Of a DNA stretch of 40,742 nt, positions 1-8,402 are shown piece after piece. Below the pieces are notes generated by a model. It saw nothing but the letters and a program-made list of their open reading frames with translations, ran no database searches and was not told the DNA's origin. A program made the position numbers and the translations under genes. The DNA is from Chloroflexota bacterium (GTDB lineage Bacteria > Chloroflexota > Dehalococcoidia > Lucifugimonadales > UBA2962), in assembly GCA_002699485.1 (NCBI GenBank), contig PAAV01000038.1, positions 1 to 40,742 of the forward strand, written 5' to 3'. How positions within the stretch are numbered: the first letter of the stretch is position 1; the number at the start of each line of letters is the position of its first letter.

Positions 1-163
1 CCGGGCAAATAATGAAGCCTTTGCCTCGAGAAATGCCACCATTTACTATATGCCGCACGTTCTTTTTCAGAGCATCTGTATTTAATTGATAATCCGAATC
101 AAATGGGGTCATTATAAGAACTGCTGGACCAATTATTTCCGCTTTGATTTCTGAATAATTCAA
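1..163 (-). CDS. Dihydrodipicolinate synthase/N-acetylneuraminate lyase family protein (N-terminal part)
   Basis: The gene runs off the left edge, so only about 54 N-terminal residues are visible. They contain GPAVLIMTPFDSDYQLN, which matches the first beta strand and loop of DapA/NanA-type (beta/alpha)8 aldolases (usual form G..pA..TPF..dg..d). The Schiff-base lysine and the GxxGE motif lie outside the window, so the substrate cannot be given. I chose TTG at 163 because AGAGG lies 7 bases upstream of it. GTG at 169 is in the same frame but would sit only one base from that Shine-Dalgarno. A stop lies in frame a few codons upstream. Members of this family act on many 2-keto acids besides the lysine pathway. 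Confidence 0.7.
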   Translation of the reverse strand, partial: MNYSEIKAEIIGPAVLIMTPFDSDYQLNTDALKKNVRHIVNGGISRGKGFIICP

Positions 164-278
164 ATTCACACCTCTACTTATTTGTTAACTGTTTAAATTT
201 ATCCCATACCTAAACTTGCGTAAACACAACTACAATCTTTATAAAAAGCAACCTTTATCATAAAACGCGAAAACGAAC

Positions 279-521
279 TTAATTTGCTGCCCCCATAGAT
301 AAACATGTAATTGTTCTAACAATTCCATCAATGACATGTATTTGAGCTGTAACTAAGTCTCCTACGGTAGTTAAGTCAGGAGCGTTTATTACGGCAATAA
401 TGTCATAAGGTCCTGTAACTGCATCCACCCGAACGACACTGTTGATTTCTCTTAGTTGATCAGATACAGATTTACTCGTACCGACTGCAGTTTCGATTAA
501 AATGTATGCCTTTGTTGCCAC
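279..521 (-). CDS. Stand-alone Lrp/AsnC ligand-binding (RAM) domain protein
   Basis: This 80-residue protein reads as a single alpha/beta dimeric-barrel domain. It opens with AYILIETAVG, has the central VDAVTGPYDIIAVI, and ends with a strand around IDGIVRTITCLSM. These are the features of the Lrp/AsnC effector-binding domain (AsnC_trans_reg). The N-terminal winged-helix DNA-binding domain of full-length Lrp (about 150 residues in total) is absent, and no helix-turn-helix coding sequence lies upstream in frame. It therefore cannot bind DNA the way Lrp does. Stand-alone forms are known to oligomerise and bind amino acids or act as small sensors, but the role here is unknown. The start is GTG at 521, with AAGG six bases upstream. 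It is divergent from the flavin reductase gene. Confidence 0.75.
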   Translation of the reverse strand: MATKAYILIETAVGTSKSVSDQLREINSVVRVDAVTGPYDIIAVINAPDLTTVGDLVTAQIHVIDGIVRTITCLSMGAAN

Positions 522-563
522 TATTAACCTTGCTTTAAATTATGGTGATTCTAGGATCGAATA

Positions 564-593
564 TTAAAGCATGTCAAACATTTACGCTATAAT
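564..593 (+). promoter_or_regulatory. Sigma-70-type promoter for the flavin reductase gene
   Basis: A perfect TATAAT lies at 588-593. The best -35 candidate is weak: TTAAAG at 564-569, with an 18-base spacer. Transcription would start near 600, leaving a short leader that contains AGGAG at 616-620 and leads into GTG at 628. The -10 box lies downstream of the earliest in-frame ATG (571), which argues against that ATG as the start. Confidence 0.5.
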
Positions 594-615
594 CCCATTT
601 AAAGTTAAGAACTGC

Positions 616-620
616 AGGAG
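616..620 (+). promoter_or_regulatory. Ribosome binding site that decides the flavin reductase start
   Basis: AGGAG sits seven bases ahead of GTG at 628. ATG at 571 has only an AGGA about 14 bases away. Together with the -10 box at 588-593, this favours GTG 628. Confidence 0.65.
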
Positions 621-627
621 AAATAAA

Positions 628-1131
628 GTGCCCGATATCGATCAATATAGAAAAGCCTGGTCGAAATTTGCCACAGGCGTATCTGTGATACTTTCAAAGG
701 ATCAAGGGGGGTCCGTGCATGGAATGGCTGCTAATGGCATTACTTCTGTGTCACTTGATCCGATGTTAGTCTTAGTTTGCGTTGATCACAGCAGAAATAC
801 ATACAAAAGAATCAAGGAAACGGGAAGATTTTCTATAAACATCTTAAATCACAATCAAATCGAAGTAGCTGAATATTATGCGCGTCGTCCAGAAAAACGG
901 ATTGGAGAGCCCCCGTGTGAACTGGTGCTAGGTGAAGATGGATCCGCTAAGATAGGCGATTCACTCGCATTTATAGATTGCCATTTGAATGAAGAAATTA
1001 TCCAAGGAGACCACACCATATACATTGGTAAAGTTGTTGATATAACAATTGAAGAGGGGAAGCCTTTATTATTTTATGGCTCCATGTTTAATGAACTCGC
1101 TCATGAAGGCAGAGCACCAAACTGGAGTTAG
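628..1131 (+). CDS. Flavin reductase-like domain protein (FMN-binding split barrel)
   Basis: The protein matches short-chain flavin reductases of the HpaC/NtaB type, which use NAD(P)H to reduce FMN or FAD for a partner monooxygenase. Visible hallmarks are KFATGVSVI near the N-terminus, then MAANGITSVSLDPMLVLVCV (flavin-binding segment), followed by FSINILNHNQ and the final FYGSMFNEL. From GTG at 628 it has 167 residues, the usual size for the family. An upstream ATG at 571 would add 19 atypical residues and lies before the probable transcription start, so I reject it. Its stop overlaps the convergent giant membrane gene by four bases. No cognate monooxygenase is adjacent. The nearest flavoenzyme, the LLM-class protein at 9955, is about 9 kb away, so any partnership is only a guess. 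Confidence 0.85.
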   Translation: MPDIDQYRKAWSKFATGVSVILSKDQGGSVHGMAANGITSVSLDPMLVLVCVDHSRNTYKRIKETGRFSINILNHNQIEVAEYYARRPEKRIGEPPCELVLGEDGSAKIGDSLAFIDCHLNEEIIQGDHTIYIGKVVDITIEEGKPLLFYGSMFNELAHEGRAPNWS

Positions 1132-4100
1132 CGCTTCACCCTATATATAGTCACTTTAGATCCAAAATAGATTGGCTCTAGTAAACCATCTAAGTTGGAC
1201 TGAAATTTAGCGAAGCCCTTTTCAGGATAATACAAATGCTCCAGTTCCCCCAGATAAACATAATCAATCCCATATTTTTCAATAATGCTTATTGCTGTAT
1301 GCATTTCAGTAGTTGAGTAGAATGCATCAACATCACGAATTCGTTCGGTTACTTCCTCGCGGTAACCCCATCGCTGTTGCTCTTGATGCCATTTCCATCC
1401 TATAACGGTGGGTAAACCAGTGTAGATGGAGATTCGATTGCCCCAACGGTAGGTTGGAGTATGGCCCTCCATGATTATTGGAGAGCCGGAAATATTATTT
1501 TGAAGCCATAAAATCGCTTCGTAATCATGTATTAAATTGAGCGGGCCTAATTCGTCAGGAAATTCAGAGTATTTCATGTAGGCCATTCCATCCAAACTTA
1601 AGCCCATGTTAGACGAATCAAACCGATCATTTATTCTGTCTCGTGTCCCAAGTATCGGATAAATTAAAGAAGAAGCAAACAGAGCTGTTAATGTGAAAAC
1701 CCAGATTAACAACAATGGATTAAATTTAAGTTTTGACGAAATCGAATATGATCGGAAGAGATCTTTATAATTATTCAATAAGTGCCAGAGAGCATAAGAA
1801 GATGCTATTGCGAAAAGAACCCAGATCTGGAGATATATTTTAAAAACAGAATTCATCCGATCAATGTCACCCTCCACTCGATAAAAATCCAATCCTATTG
1901 CAAGTAATAAGGCGATTATGGTGATAATAGTGACGAAAATTTCTGAACGATTCGCATTTTCTCTGTTTAAGATTTTAGTTATCCCTACTGCGAAGGCAAT
2001 TATTGTTATCCCTGCCAAAAATGGAACCGTGCTTCCTGTTTGAATAACCAATCCGTAACACACTGCGCCAATAACCGCCAATGCTAAAGCCATCAATAGA
2101 TATCTCATAAAACCTGTATTTATGTTTAAACCTGGCAAATAACGGAGGAAAACCTGGCAATAACCGAAACCCGCTGAATTACGGGAAAAAACAGTACGGA
2201 ATTCATGCAAATAAAATGATCCAAGTATAAATATAAACAGACCATTAATAGCTAAGAATTGCCATAAAACCGTAGTATTAGTTGTTGTTTCTACATTTGA
2301 GAAGAAGGACTGATAATTTGAGTGGAAAGGAAGGAACACTAAATACCCGATTAACAATATGATGACACAGTGAGATATTGATCTTAAAGCCATCGAAGCG
2401 CTTAATGTGGAATATCTGAAATAATTTGATGCAAACACTGCAGCAGCTCCAATAATCATATATGTCGGATAATCCCACGTATTAATTACTCTCAGAACAC
2501 CTATTGATATCCCCAGCATGATAAGAATGGAAAGGCTTTGTGCAGATTCTCCAGCTAAAGCCATAAGTCTTGATTTTCCGGCATGGTTTTTATTCACTAC
2601 CAAAGCTAGTGCCAAAATTAAAGCTAATAGCGTGAATGGTATGGCAATCATATGAGCGTGCAGGTCAGCAAAAAGAAATGAGAAAAAAGGAAACTCTGTT
2701 ATTTCAAAACCAGGAGGATCAGGTGGCATCATGCGGCTTGATTGCCAGAAATCGAAGGTTTTTGAGGGTAGACCTTTTGTGACATTTACCAGTGAGGAAA
2801 TTAACTGTATTATTCCATCTAGATTCCCTAGTAAAGTGACTGAAGCTGCAGCTATAAAGCCAGCGAAATACGGATTTAACAATTTCGAGCGGTTTGAAAT
2901 ACGGGATTGAATTTTATTCCGACTGGACTCTGCACATGCAGCTAAATTGTATCCAATACTGAAAGACCCAACGAAAGTCAAAGCAAAAAATAACGGGATT
3001 GCTAAATTGTACGCAGTTCTAACTTCAATAGCGGTCGCTTTGATGAACATGGCTACCATGAATTGTCCGAAGTAATAATAGTTCAAAAATCCTCCAGAGA
3101 ACCACGGGTCGTATGGCGGCATAATGGTCGATTTCACGATGGCATTTAAGTACGCAACGTCCATCGGTTTTTCTCCACCTCTAAATGGGTGCCATAAGTC
3201 TGGGTTTGCCATTCTGATTGACAGGAAGATGAAAAATGCCAGCAGAAATAAGACTTCAGTAACTAATAAAAGCCTCCAACGTTCTTTTAAAAACTGATAT
3301 ATCTCATCTTTATTTTGTATAAAAGTAATAAGCGATAACAATCCGAGAACAACAAATGCCAAAGTGATTGTGACGTGGTTAAATTCTAACCACTGGCTAC
3401 TCGCTAGAAGCCAAACAATTATGGAGACGATCAAAATGCCAATAGTTCTGGAAAACATGAATCCTTTGTCTGGCAATGATCTCAACACCCAAAAGGTTAT
3501 TGGAAAAGCTAGTAACATTAATCCTTCAATAAGGATGACCCAGGTGATAACAGGGTATTTACTTGTCCAAACATCTTTTTTGAATATTTCTGAATACGAT
3601 CCTCCCTCCAGCTGTGTGCCGAGATCACTGTGACTATAGGTGGAAGAAATAGCTTTTTCGGCAAATGAATAGGAAGATTCGTAATTAGCATCAATTAGCT
3701 GCCTGATGGTATTACCATCATATTTTTTAGTGTTAACGAAGATCAATACTGTTGGATGGTCGTAGACCGAAAAGCTCTCATCTGAGTGACCTAAATTCAC
3801 TGAAATTCCACGATTATTAAATCCTTCAAAAGTTTTTGGTATCGGGAGTTTAGGTCGAGAAAAACTGTCATGTATAAGAGTAATTCCTAAGAAATTAGGG
3901 TATGCAGTTTCGTGGTTAGCTAGGTGATAACCCAATTGTCCTGAAAATAAAAGTTGATAATAACTTGAACTTTTTGGATACCTGTCCGGCATTCTAGATA
4001 TAGTTCCATATAACCGATCAGAATATAAAATCAATGCATCTGCTTTAGCTAAGTGATTCGAGATAATATTTATTTTGGAGCTAACATCTGGATCATACAT

Positions 4101-5681
4101 AGGTAACTCTTCAATCTGATAACCATGTAAATTTGGGAGCCCTTCCTCCCAATGTTCCTTAAGAAGCACGCTGCTTTTTGGTAGATTTGTTTGAATCCAT
4201 TCTGAAGCACGAACAGCTGGATGGGGATTTGAGTAGATCGCAAGAAATGAAATCGAATAAAAAACACTAAATAAAGTTAAGATTACTCCTGACAAAATCA
4301 AAAAGATTTTCACGTATTTATAAGTGTCGATTTCAGACTTAATTTTCCTGAAATAATTTAAAGCTGTATGCCAGAAACTTGATAACATTTGTGATCCGAA
4401 CAAGATCAAAAATGGAGTTACTGGAATCATATAACGCATAAATTTCACTTCTAACGATCCAGTAATAATTAAATATGGCAAAACCCAGGATAATACGACT
4501 ACGTCTAATCGGTTTTTGACCGGACGGAACGGTAGAGTTATTAACAAAGATAAGGTTACGAGTGCTGAAGCGACTATGAGGGCTTTAATGTCGTTGGACC
4601 ATATTAAAATTCCAGCTGGTACAAGAATGCCCATCAAGATATACAAAATACCCCTGCGAAACTCTAAACCTCGAATGGCTACGAATATTAGTCCTGACCA
4701 GGAAATTATTCCTAATGGGATACCAAGTCCCCATACGATATGTTGCTGAATGAAATAAAAGTATGGCTGGGTATTAATATACTGCCTGGTGTAAGGGTAA
4801 TCGCGTATTCTTCGTACCATTTCGGATTGTTCTGTAAAATCTGAATAAAATTGTTTCCAGTCTAGGAAAGCATATGGCTGAGTTAAAAAAAACGCTCCGA
4901 CTGCGGTAAAGAGTCCAGCTAATGTATTTATAAATACTTCCTTAAGTCTGTCTTGAAGGAAGTATGTCTGGTGTTCATTTTCTCCACTCAAGTTCAATAA
5001 CCACATCAAATGAGCTACGGCAAAAGCCAATAATATTGGCAGCTGGCTGGCCTTTGTTGCTAAACCTAATCCCATAAATAAACCAGCTAGAATCGAGTTT
5101 GCTACTCCGCCGAATCTGGCCACTCGGTATAAAAAGAATATAGTTACCGCAGCAAACATGGCCTGTAATGTGTCGACTGCAAAAAAGTGACTTAATTGGA
5201 TATGCAATACAGCTAATGCGATAAATGCACAAGCAATAAGTGCAACTTTCCGGCCATATAACCTAGCACCAAGAATATATACAGTTAGCAAAGTAACTAA
5301 GTCGGCTATTGTGGAGACTATCCTGCCGGTTATTCTTAGATCTTGGATTCCTGGACTTGATATTACCTCTGATATCGATTCTATTCCCTTGATTAGATAT
5401 ATCGGCAGAGAGCCATAAGCAAACCAGCGTGGATTCCAGGAACTTTCATCTGCGTTAAATAGAGAGGTAAACTCACTGGCTTTTACGGGAGATATTTCGG
5501 CAACTTTAAATAGTATTGCCCGTTCATCCGGATGAGGTGTAAAAGCAATACCGTTGTCCCAGTTAATCCCATATAGCCTCACTGACAAAGCTAAAGCTAT
5601 TATTACTAAAAGAACGATCGCATAAAAATACTTATGGAAGAAGTTTAATATAGAGTCTTGATTTTCAGATAATTTTGGCAT
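1128..5681 (-). CDS. Giant membrane fusion: PMT/ArnT-like GT-C half plus Chlor_Arch_YYY (DUF2298) half
   Basis: This 1517-residue polytopic protein has two halves. The first, about residues 1-490, opens with a membrane helix (about 19-37), then RLYGINWDNG and HPDER (50-54). These are the acidic first-loop features of dolichyl-phosphate-mannose/lipid-linked sugar transferases (PMT_2, GT-C fold). Residues about 490-690 form a mostly soluble extracytoplasmic segment. The second half, from about residue 700, carries HPFRGGEKPMD and FLNYYYFGQ (YYY at 868-870), the signature of the 'Chlor_Arch_YYY' membrane family, and ends with another soluble tail. The likely role is transfer of a lipid-carried sugar to an envelope protein or glycan outside the membrane, but donor and acceptor are unknown. 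It is a single-gene unit, convergent with the flavin reductase gene and divergent from the methyltransferase gene. Confidence 0.85.
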   Translation of the reverse strand: MPKLSENQDSILNFFHKYFYAIVLLVIIALALSVRLYGINWDNGIAFTPHPDERAILFKVAEISPVKASEFTSLFNADESSWNPRWFAYGSLPIYLIKGIESISEVISSPGIQDLRITGRIVSTIADLVTLLTVYILGARLYGRKVALIACAFIALAVLHIQLSHFFAVDTLQAMFAAVTIFFLYRVARFGGVANSILAGLFMGLGLATKASQLPILLAFAVAHLMWLLNLSGENEHQTYFLQDRLKEVFINTLAGLFTAVGAFFLTQPYAFLDWKQFYSDFTEQSEMVRRIRDYPYTRQYINTQPYFYFIQQHIVWGLGIPLGIISWSGLIFVAIRGLEFRRGILYILMGILVPAGILIWSNDIKALIVASALVTLSLLITLPFRPVKNRLDVVVLSWVLPYLIITGSLEVKFMRYMIPVTPFLILFGSQMLSSFWHTALNYFRKIKSEIDTYKYVKIFLILSGVILTLFSVFYSISFLAIYSNPHPAVRASEWIQTNLPKSSVLLKEHWEEGLPNLHGYQIEELPMYDPDVSSKINIISNHLAKADALILYSDRLYGTISRMPDRYPKSSSYYQLLFSGQLGYHLANHETAYPNFLGITLIHDSFSRPKLPIPKTFEGFNNRGISVNLGHSDESFSVYDHPTVLIFVNTKKYDGNTIRQLIDANYESSYSFAEKAISSTYSHSDLGTQLEGGSYSEIFKKDVWTSKYPVITWVILIEGLMLLAFPITFWVLRSLPDKGFMFSRTIGILIVSIIVWLLASSQWLEFNHVTITLAFVVLGLLSLITFIQNKDEIYQFLKERWRLLLVTEVLFLLAFFIFLSIRMANPDLWHPFRGGEKPMDVAYLNAIVKSTIMPPYDPWFSGGFLNYYYFGQFMVAMFIKATAIEVRTAYNLAIPLFFALTFVGSFSIGYNLAACAESSRNKIQSRISNRSKLLNPYFAGFIAAASVTLLGNLDGIIQLISSLVNVTKGLPSKTFDFWQSSRMMPPDPPGFEITEFPFFSFLFADLHAHMIAIPFTLLALILALALVVNKNHAGKSRLMALAGESAQSLSILIMLGISIGVLRVINTWDYPTYMIIGAAAVFASNYFRYSTLSASMALRSISHCVIILLIGYLVFLPFHSNYQSFFSNVETTTNTTVLWQFLAINGLFIFILGSFYLHEFRTVFSRNSAGFGYCQVFLRYLPGLNINTGFMRYLLMALALAVIGAVCYGLVIQTGSTVPFLAGITIIAFAVGITKILNRENANRSEIFVTIITIIALLLAIGLDFYRVEGDIDRMNSVFKIYLQIWVLFAIASSYALWHLLNNYKDLFRSYSISSKLKFNPLLLIWVFTLTALFASSLIYPILGTRDRINDRFDSSNMGLSLDGMAYMKYSEFPDELGPLNLIHDYEAILWLQNNISGSPIIMEGHTPTYRWGNRISIYTGLPTVIGWKWHQEQQRWGYREEVTERIRDVDAFYSTTEMHTAISIIEKYGIDYVYLGELEHLYYPEKGFAKFQSNLDGLLEPIYFGSKVTIYRVKR

Positions 5682-5818
5682 TCGTTTATTTCATTGAAAC
5701 CATTTGTTGTTTTTAATATTAAATCCAAAATTAAATACTTCAGATAGAACGACTTAAGATTATTATATGTATACACTTTGATACAGTAAGTTTTATTAAT
5801 TAGTAATAGAGGATTTAC

Positions 5819-6460
5819 ATGCTAACATTTGTACCCGAAGAGATTGAGGATTATTCAATACAACATACATCGAAGTTACCAGATTATTTAAACGATTTAA
5901 TGGAATTAACTAGAACTACGCGTGATGATGCCATGATGTTGTCTGGACCGATTGAAGGCACTCTTCTTCAATTATTAGTGATTTGCACAAACGCGACAAG
6001 AATTCTAGAAATTGGTACGTTTACGGGATTTTCGGCACAAATGATGGCCTCAGCGTTGCCAGAGAATGGTCGAATAATTACATGCGACATTGATAAAGAA
6101 ACTTCAGAAATTGCAAATGAGTATTTCCTGAAATCTGAACATGGAGAAAAAGTAGAGCAAAAATTGGGACCCGCTTTGGAAACGATGTCAGGGCTAGAAG
6201 GTGGGTTCGATATCATTTTTATAGATGCGGATAAAGAGAATTATAGTGCATATTATGAAAGATCACTCGAGCTATTATCAGACAGAGGTTTGATAGTTAT
6301 AGATAACGTACTTTGGGGAGGTCGAGTTTTAAATCCGCAAGATGAAACCGATAAAGCAATAGCTTCGCTTAACGATCATATTAGTAAGGATTCCCGAGTA
6401 AAGCATGTTATGTTGCCTATTAGAGACGGAGTAATGCTAGTAACCCGTGCCCTTAACTAA
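5819..6460 (+). CDS. SAM-dependent O-methyltransferase (family 3, CCoAOMT-like)
   Basis: This is a class I methyltransferase of 213 residues, typical for bacterial caffeoyl-CoA-OMT-like enzymes. The SAM loop is ILEIGTFTGFSA (62-73), with the ribose-binding acidic CDID at 89-92. FIDADKENY (from 134) holds the metal-binding Asp (D136 or D138), and IDNVLWGGRV (161-170) supplies the second metal/substrate segment (D162, N163). Family members methylate catechol-like hydroxyls using Mg2+ or Ca2+, but the substrate cannot be read here. ATG at 5819 follows AGAGGA at a usable distance. The lipoprotein gene begins three bases after its stop, so the two are probably co-transcribed. Confidence 0.88.
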   Translation: MLTFVPEEIEDYSIQHTSKLPDYLNDLMELTRTTRDDAMMLSGPIEGTLLQLLVICTNATRILEIGTFTGFSAQMMASALPENGRIITCDIDKETSEIANEYFLKSEHGEKVEQKLGPALETMSGLEGGFDIIFIDADKENYSAYYERSLELLSDRGLIVIDNVLWGGRVLNPQDETDKAIASLNDHISKDSRVKHVMLPIRDGVMLVTRALN

Positions 6461-6463
6461 ATT

Positions 6464-7471
6464 ATGTTTAATTCTGCAATTATCAAAAGATTATATATAG
6501 TCATATTTCTCAGCTGTTTGGCGATTGCTATATCTGGATGTTCTGGAGCTAACTCGACAATAGATGAAGTTGGACAATGGGAAATTATTGATGCAGGACT
6601 GCCTGCAGCGTTGATCTCAATTTGGGGATCTAGTGTTGACGATATATGGGTGGTCGGCGCGGACAGTGGGGACGGTATTGGTCCTATGGTTTTGCATCGA
6701 GAAAAAGGGAAATGGTCAAGGATAAATACAGGACGAACGGGTGACCTTTGGTGGGTTTTTGGGTTCGATGAGGGCCCTATATTTATGGGAGGGGAAAATG
6801 GCATGATTTTGCGCCAGGACGGAGATGTAATGAAGCTTATGGAAACTCCAGGTCGCGCTACTGTTTATGGAATATGGGGCGCAAGCCCTAATGATTTGTG
6901 GGCTGTTGGGGGAAATGTCATCGATGGTGGATTTGTATGGAGATACAAAGGGGATAAATGGGTTGAATTGTCGCAATTACCTGAAAGTATCAGGACCAAC
7001 CACTCAATGTTTAAAGTTTGGGGAAATCAAAGTAATGATGTTTGGATTATTGGAACAGGTGGAGTAATACTGAATTATAAAAATGGCACCTTATTGGATC
7101 AATCGAGTGTTACAAACCGAACTTTGTTTACAATACATGGAAACGACGATATAGCCATTACTGTAGGTGGTTCTGGAGAAGAAGGGAAAATATTGGAATA
7201 TCAGGAAAACGCCTGGAAAGATATTGCACTTAAAGAGACACCTCATATCATCGGAGTTCGTGTAAAAGGTGAAACTGGTTATGCTGTTGGAATTCGCGGA
7301 ACTGTACTTGAACGCGATAATAATGAATGGCGTAAAGTAAATACAGGAATCACTTTATCTGAAGCGTTTCATTCGGTATGGATTGATTCTGAAGGCGGTG
7401 TATGGGCAGTGGGAGGCAAAGTGTTAGCTCCTCCTTTGGTTGATGGTGTGATGATATATCGTGCACCATAG
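6464..7471 (+). CDS. Lipoprotein with beta-propeller-like repeats
   Basis: Residues 1-26 form a lipoprotein signal: a basic n-region (IIKRL), a hydrophobic core and a lipobox ISGC with Cys26 as the lipidation site. The mature part is built from repeats of about 40-50 residues with the core [VI]WG..s.[ND]D[IL]W[AV]VG, for example WGSSVDDIWVVG, WGASPNDLWAVGG and WGNQSNDVWIIG, followed by the degenerate HSVWIDSEGGVWAVGG near the end. I count six or seven such units, consistent with one closed beta-propeller anchored on the outer face of the membrane. I saw no catalytic motif, so binding or scaffolding is more likely than catalysis. It lies three bases downstream of the methyltransferase gene. 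Without structure prediction the blade count is approximate. Confidence 0.75.
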   Translation: MFNSAIIKRLYIVIFLSCLAIAISGCSGANSTIDEVGQWEIIDAGLPAALISIWGSSVDDIWVVGADSGDGIGPMVLHREKGKWSRINTGRTGDLWWVFGFDEGPIFMGGENGMILRQDGDVMKLMETPGRATVYGIWGASPNDLWAVGGNVIDGGFVWRYKGDKWVELSQLPESIRTNHSMFKVWGNQSNDVWIIGTGGVILNYKNGTLLDQSSVTNRTLFTIHGNDDIAITVGGSGEEGKILEYQENAWKDIALKETPHIIGVRVKGETGYAVGIRGTVLERDNNEWRKVNTGITLSEAFHSVWIDSEGGVWAVGGKVLAPPLVDGVMIYRAP

Positions 7472-7658
7472 TTAGAAATAACCCCCTCCTGGTATATTTG
7501 AACTGTAGTTTATTTAAAGAACAACTATTGCCGATTTCGCTAAATATTTATAAATAGTTACGAGTTCATATTTACTATACGGTTAAATTGCTTAATAATG
7601 TTCATCAAATTACCGGATACCTTTCAATCAATAGGTCAAAATAAGTGGAGGTTTATAA

Positions 7659-8321
7659 ATGAATTCTAGACTTTTACCAAGTGCTCTCTTGTCGGTCGGC
7701 GTAGTGCTTATGGTTATTATGTGGTGGTTTGTGTTCCCATCTGCTGGAAGCGATGCCACAATAAGCGAGGATTTAGCTGAGATATTAGATAACACAGGAC
7801 GGGCCATAACTGCAGGCGTCATAGGTACGCTAGCATTTATTTCTCTGCTAATAGGCTGGAGTTTTTTAGCCAGATTTATGGCTGATGCAACAGATGGAAT
7901 ACTGTCTCAAATAGCAGAACTTGGACGAATCCTTTTGCTTTTGTGTGCGGCAGTCTTAGTAGTTAATAGTGGATTGATGACAGTTGTAATGGACTCCAGC
8001 ACAGAATTAGCTCGTGCCGAGGCGATTTTTAGTGTGGCAGATGCTATGGGCGAAGCCATGGGCATGTTCTGGGGCCTAGCACTATTTTTTGTTGGCTCTG
8101 TAGCGCTATATGTAGAAATTAATGGTGAAAAAGACAAAATAGCGACCGTGGTCAGGGCTGCAATTGCAATCGGAGGAGTGCTAATGTTTATTGAGTACTT
8201 CCTTGCAGGCAGTAATGGCAATACAGCTTTTAGCGCTGTTGCTTGGATGTGGGTAGCTATTGTTACTCTACTGACTGGAATAGGTTTTTACATTAGAGGA
8301 AGAGAGCAATCCAAGTCTTAG
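7659..8321 (+). CDS. Uncharacterised six-helix membrane protein
   Basis: I do not recognise this family. The 220 residues contain six clear hydrophobic segments at about 7-28, 50-72, 84-105, 124-145, 158-176 and 186-207. The loops are short and the C-terminus is basic (IRGREQSKS). The longest extramembrane parts are an acidic loop after helix 1 (ISEDLAEILD) and one after helix 3. There are no charged residues mid-membrane or metal motifs that would suggest a transporter or redox protein. The start is firm: GGAGG at 7647-7651 precedes ATG at 7659 by seven bases. The 187 bases upstream hold no other gene that I can see. A strong terminator follows. Confidence 0.75.
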   Translation: MNSRLLPSALLSVGVVLMVIMWWFVFPSAGSDATISEDLAEILDNTGRAITAGVIGTLAFISLLIGWSFLARFMADATDGILSQIAELGRILLLLCAAVLVVNSGLMTVVMDSSTELARAEAIFSVADAMGEAMGMFWGLALFFVGSVALYVEINGEKDKIATVVRAAIAIGGVLMFIEYFLAGSNGNTAFSAVAWMWVAIVTLLTGIGFYIRGREQSKS

Positions 8322-8346
8322 TGAATTATTAAATTCAACCTTTTTA

Positions 8347-8382
8347 AAAAGAGGTCATATCATTTCTGATGTGGCCTCTTTT
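8347..8382. terminator. Bidirectional intrinsic terminator between convergent genes
   Basis: AAAAGAGGTCATATCA and TGATGTGGCCTCTTTT pair over 16 positions, including two G-U pairs, around a TTTC loop. T-rich tracts lie on both sides (TTTTT before, TTAATTGTTTT after), so the hairpin can serve both the membrane protein gene (plus) and the permease gene (minus). Confidence 0.85.
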
Positions 8383-8402
8383 AATTGTTTTAGAAATATG
8401 TA

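Noticed and set aside
571-627. ATG 571 as start of the flavin reductase
   Set aside because: The perfect -10 box at 588-593 lies inside this extension, and GTG 628 has the better ribosome site.
7472-7658. Possible small RNA or tRNA in the 187-base gap
   Set aside because: I found no cloverleaf, conserved T-loop or stable hairpin. The stretch is plain AT-rich leader sequence before a strong ribosome site.
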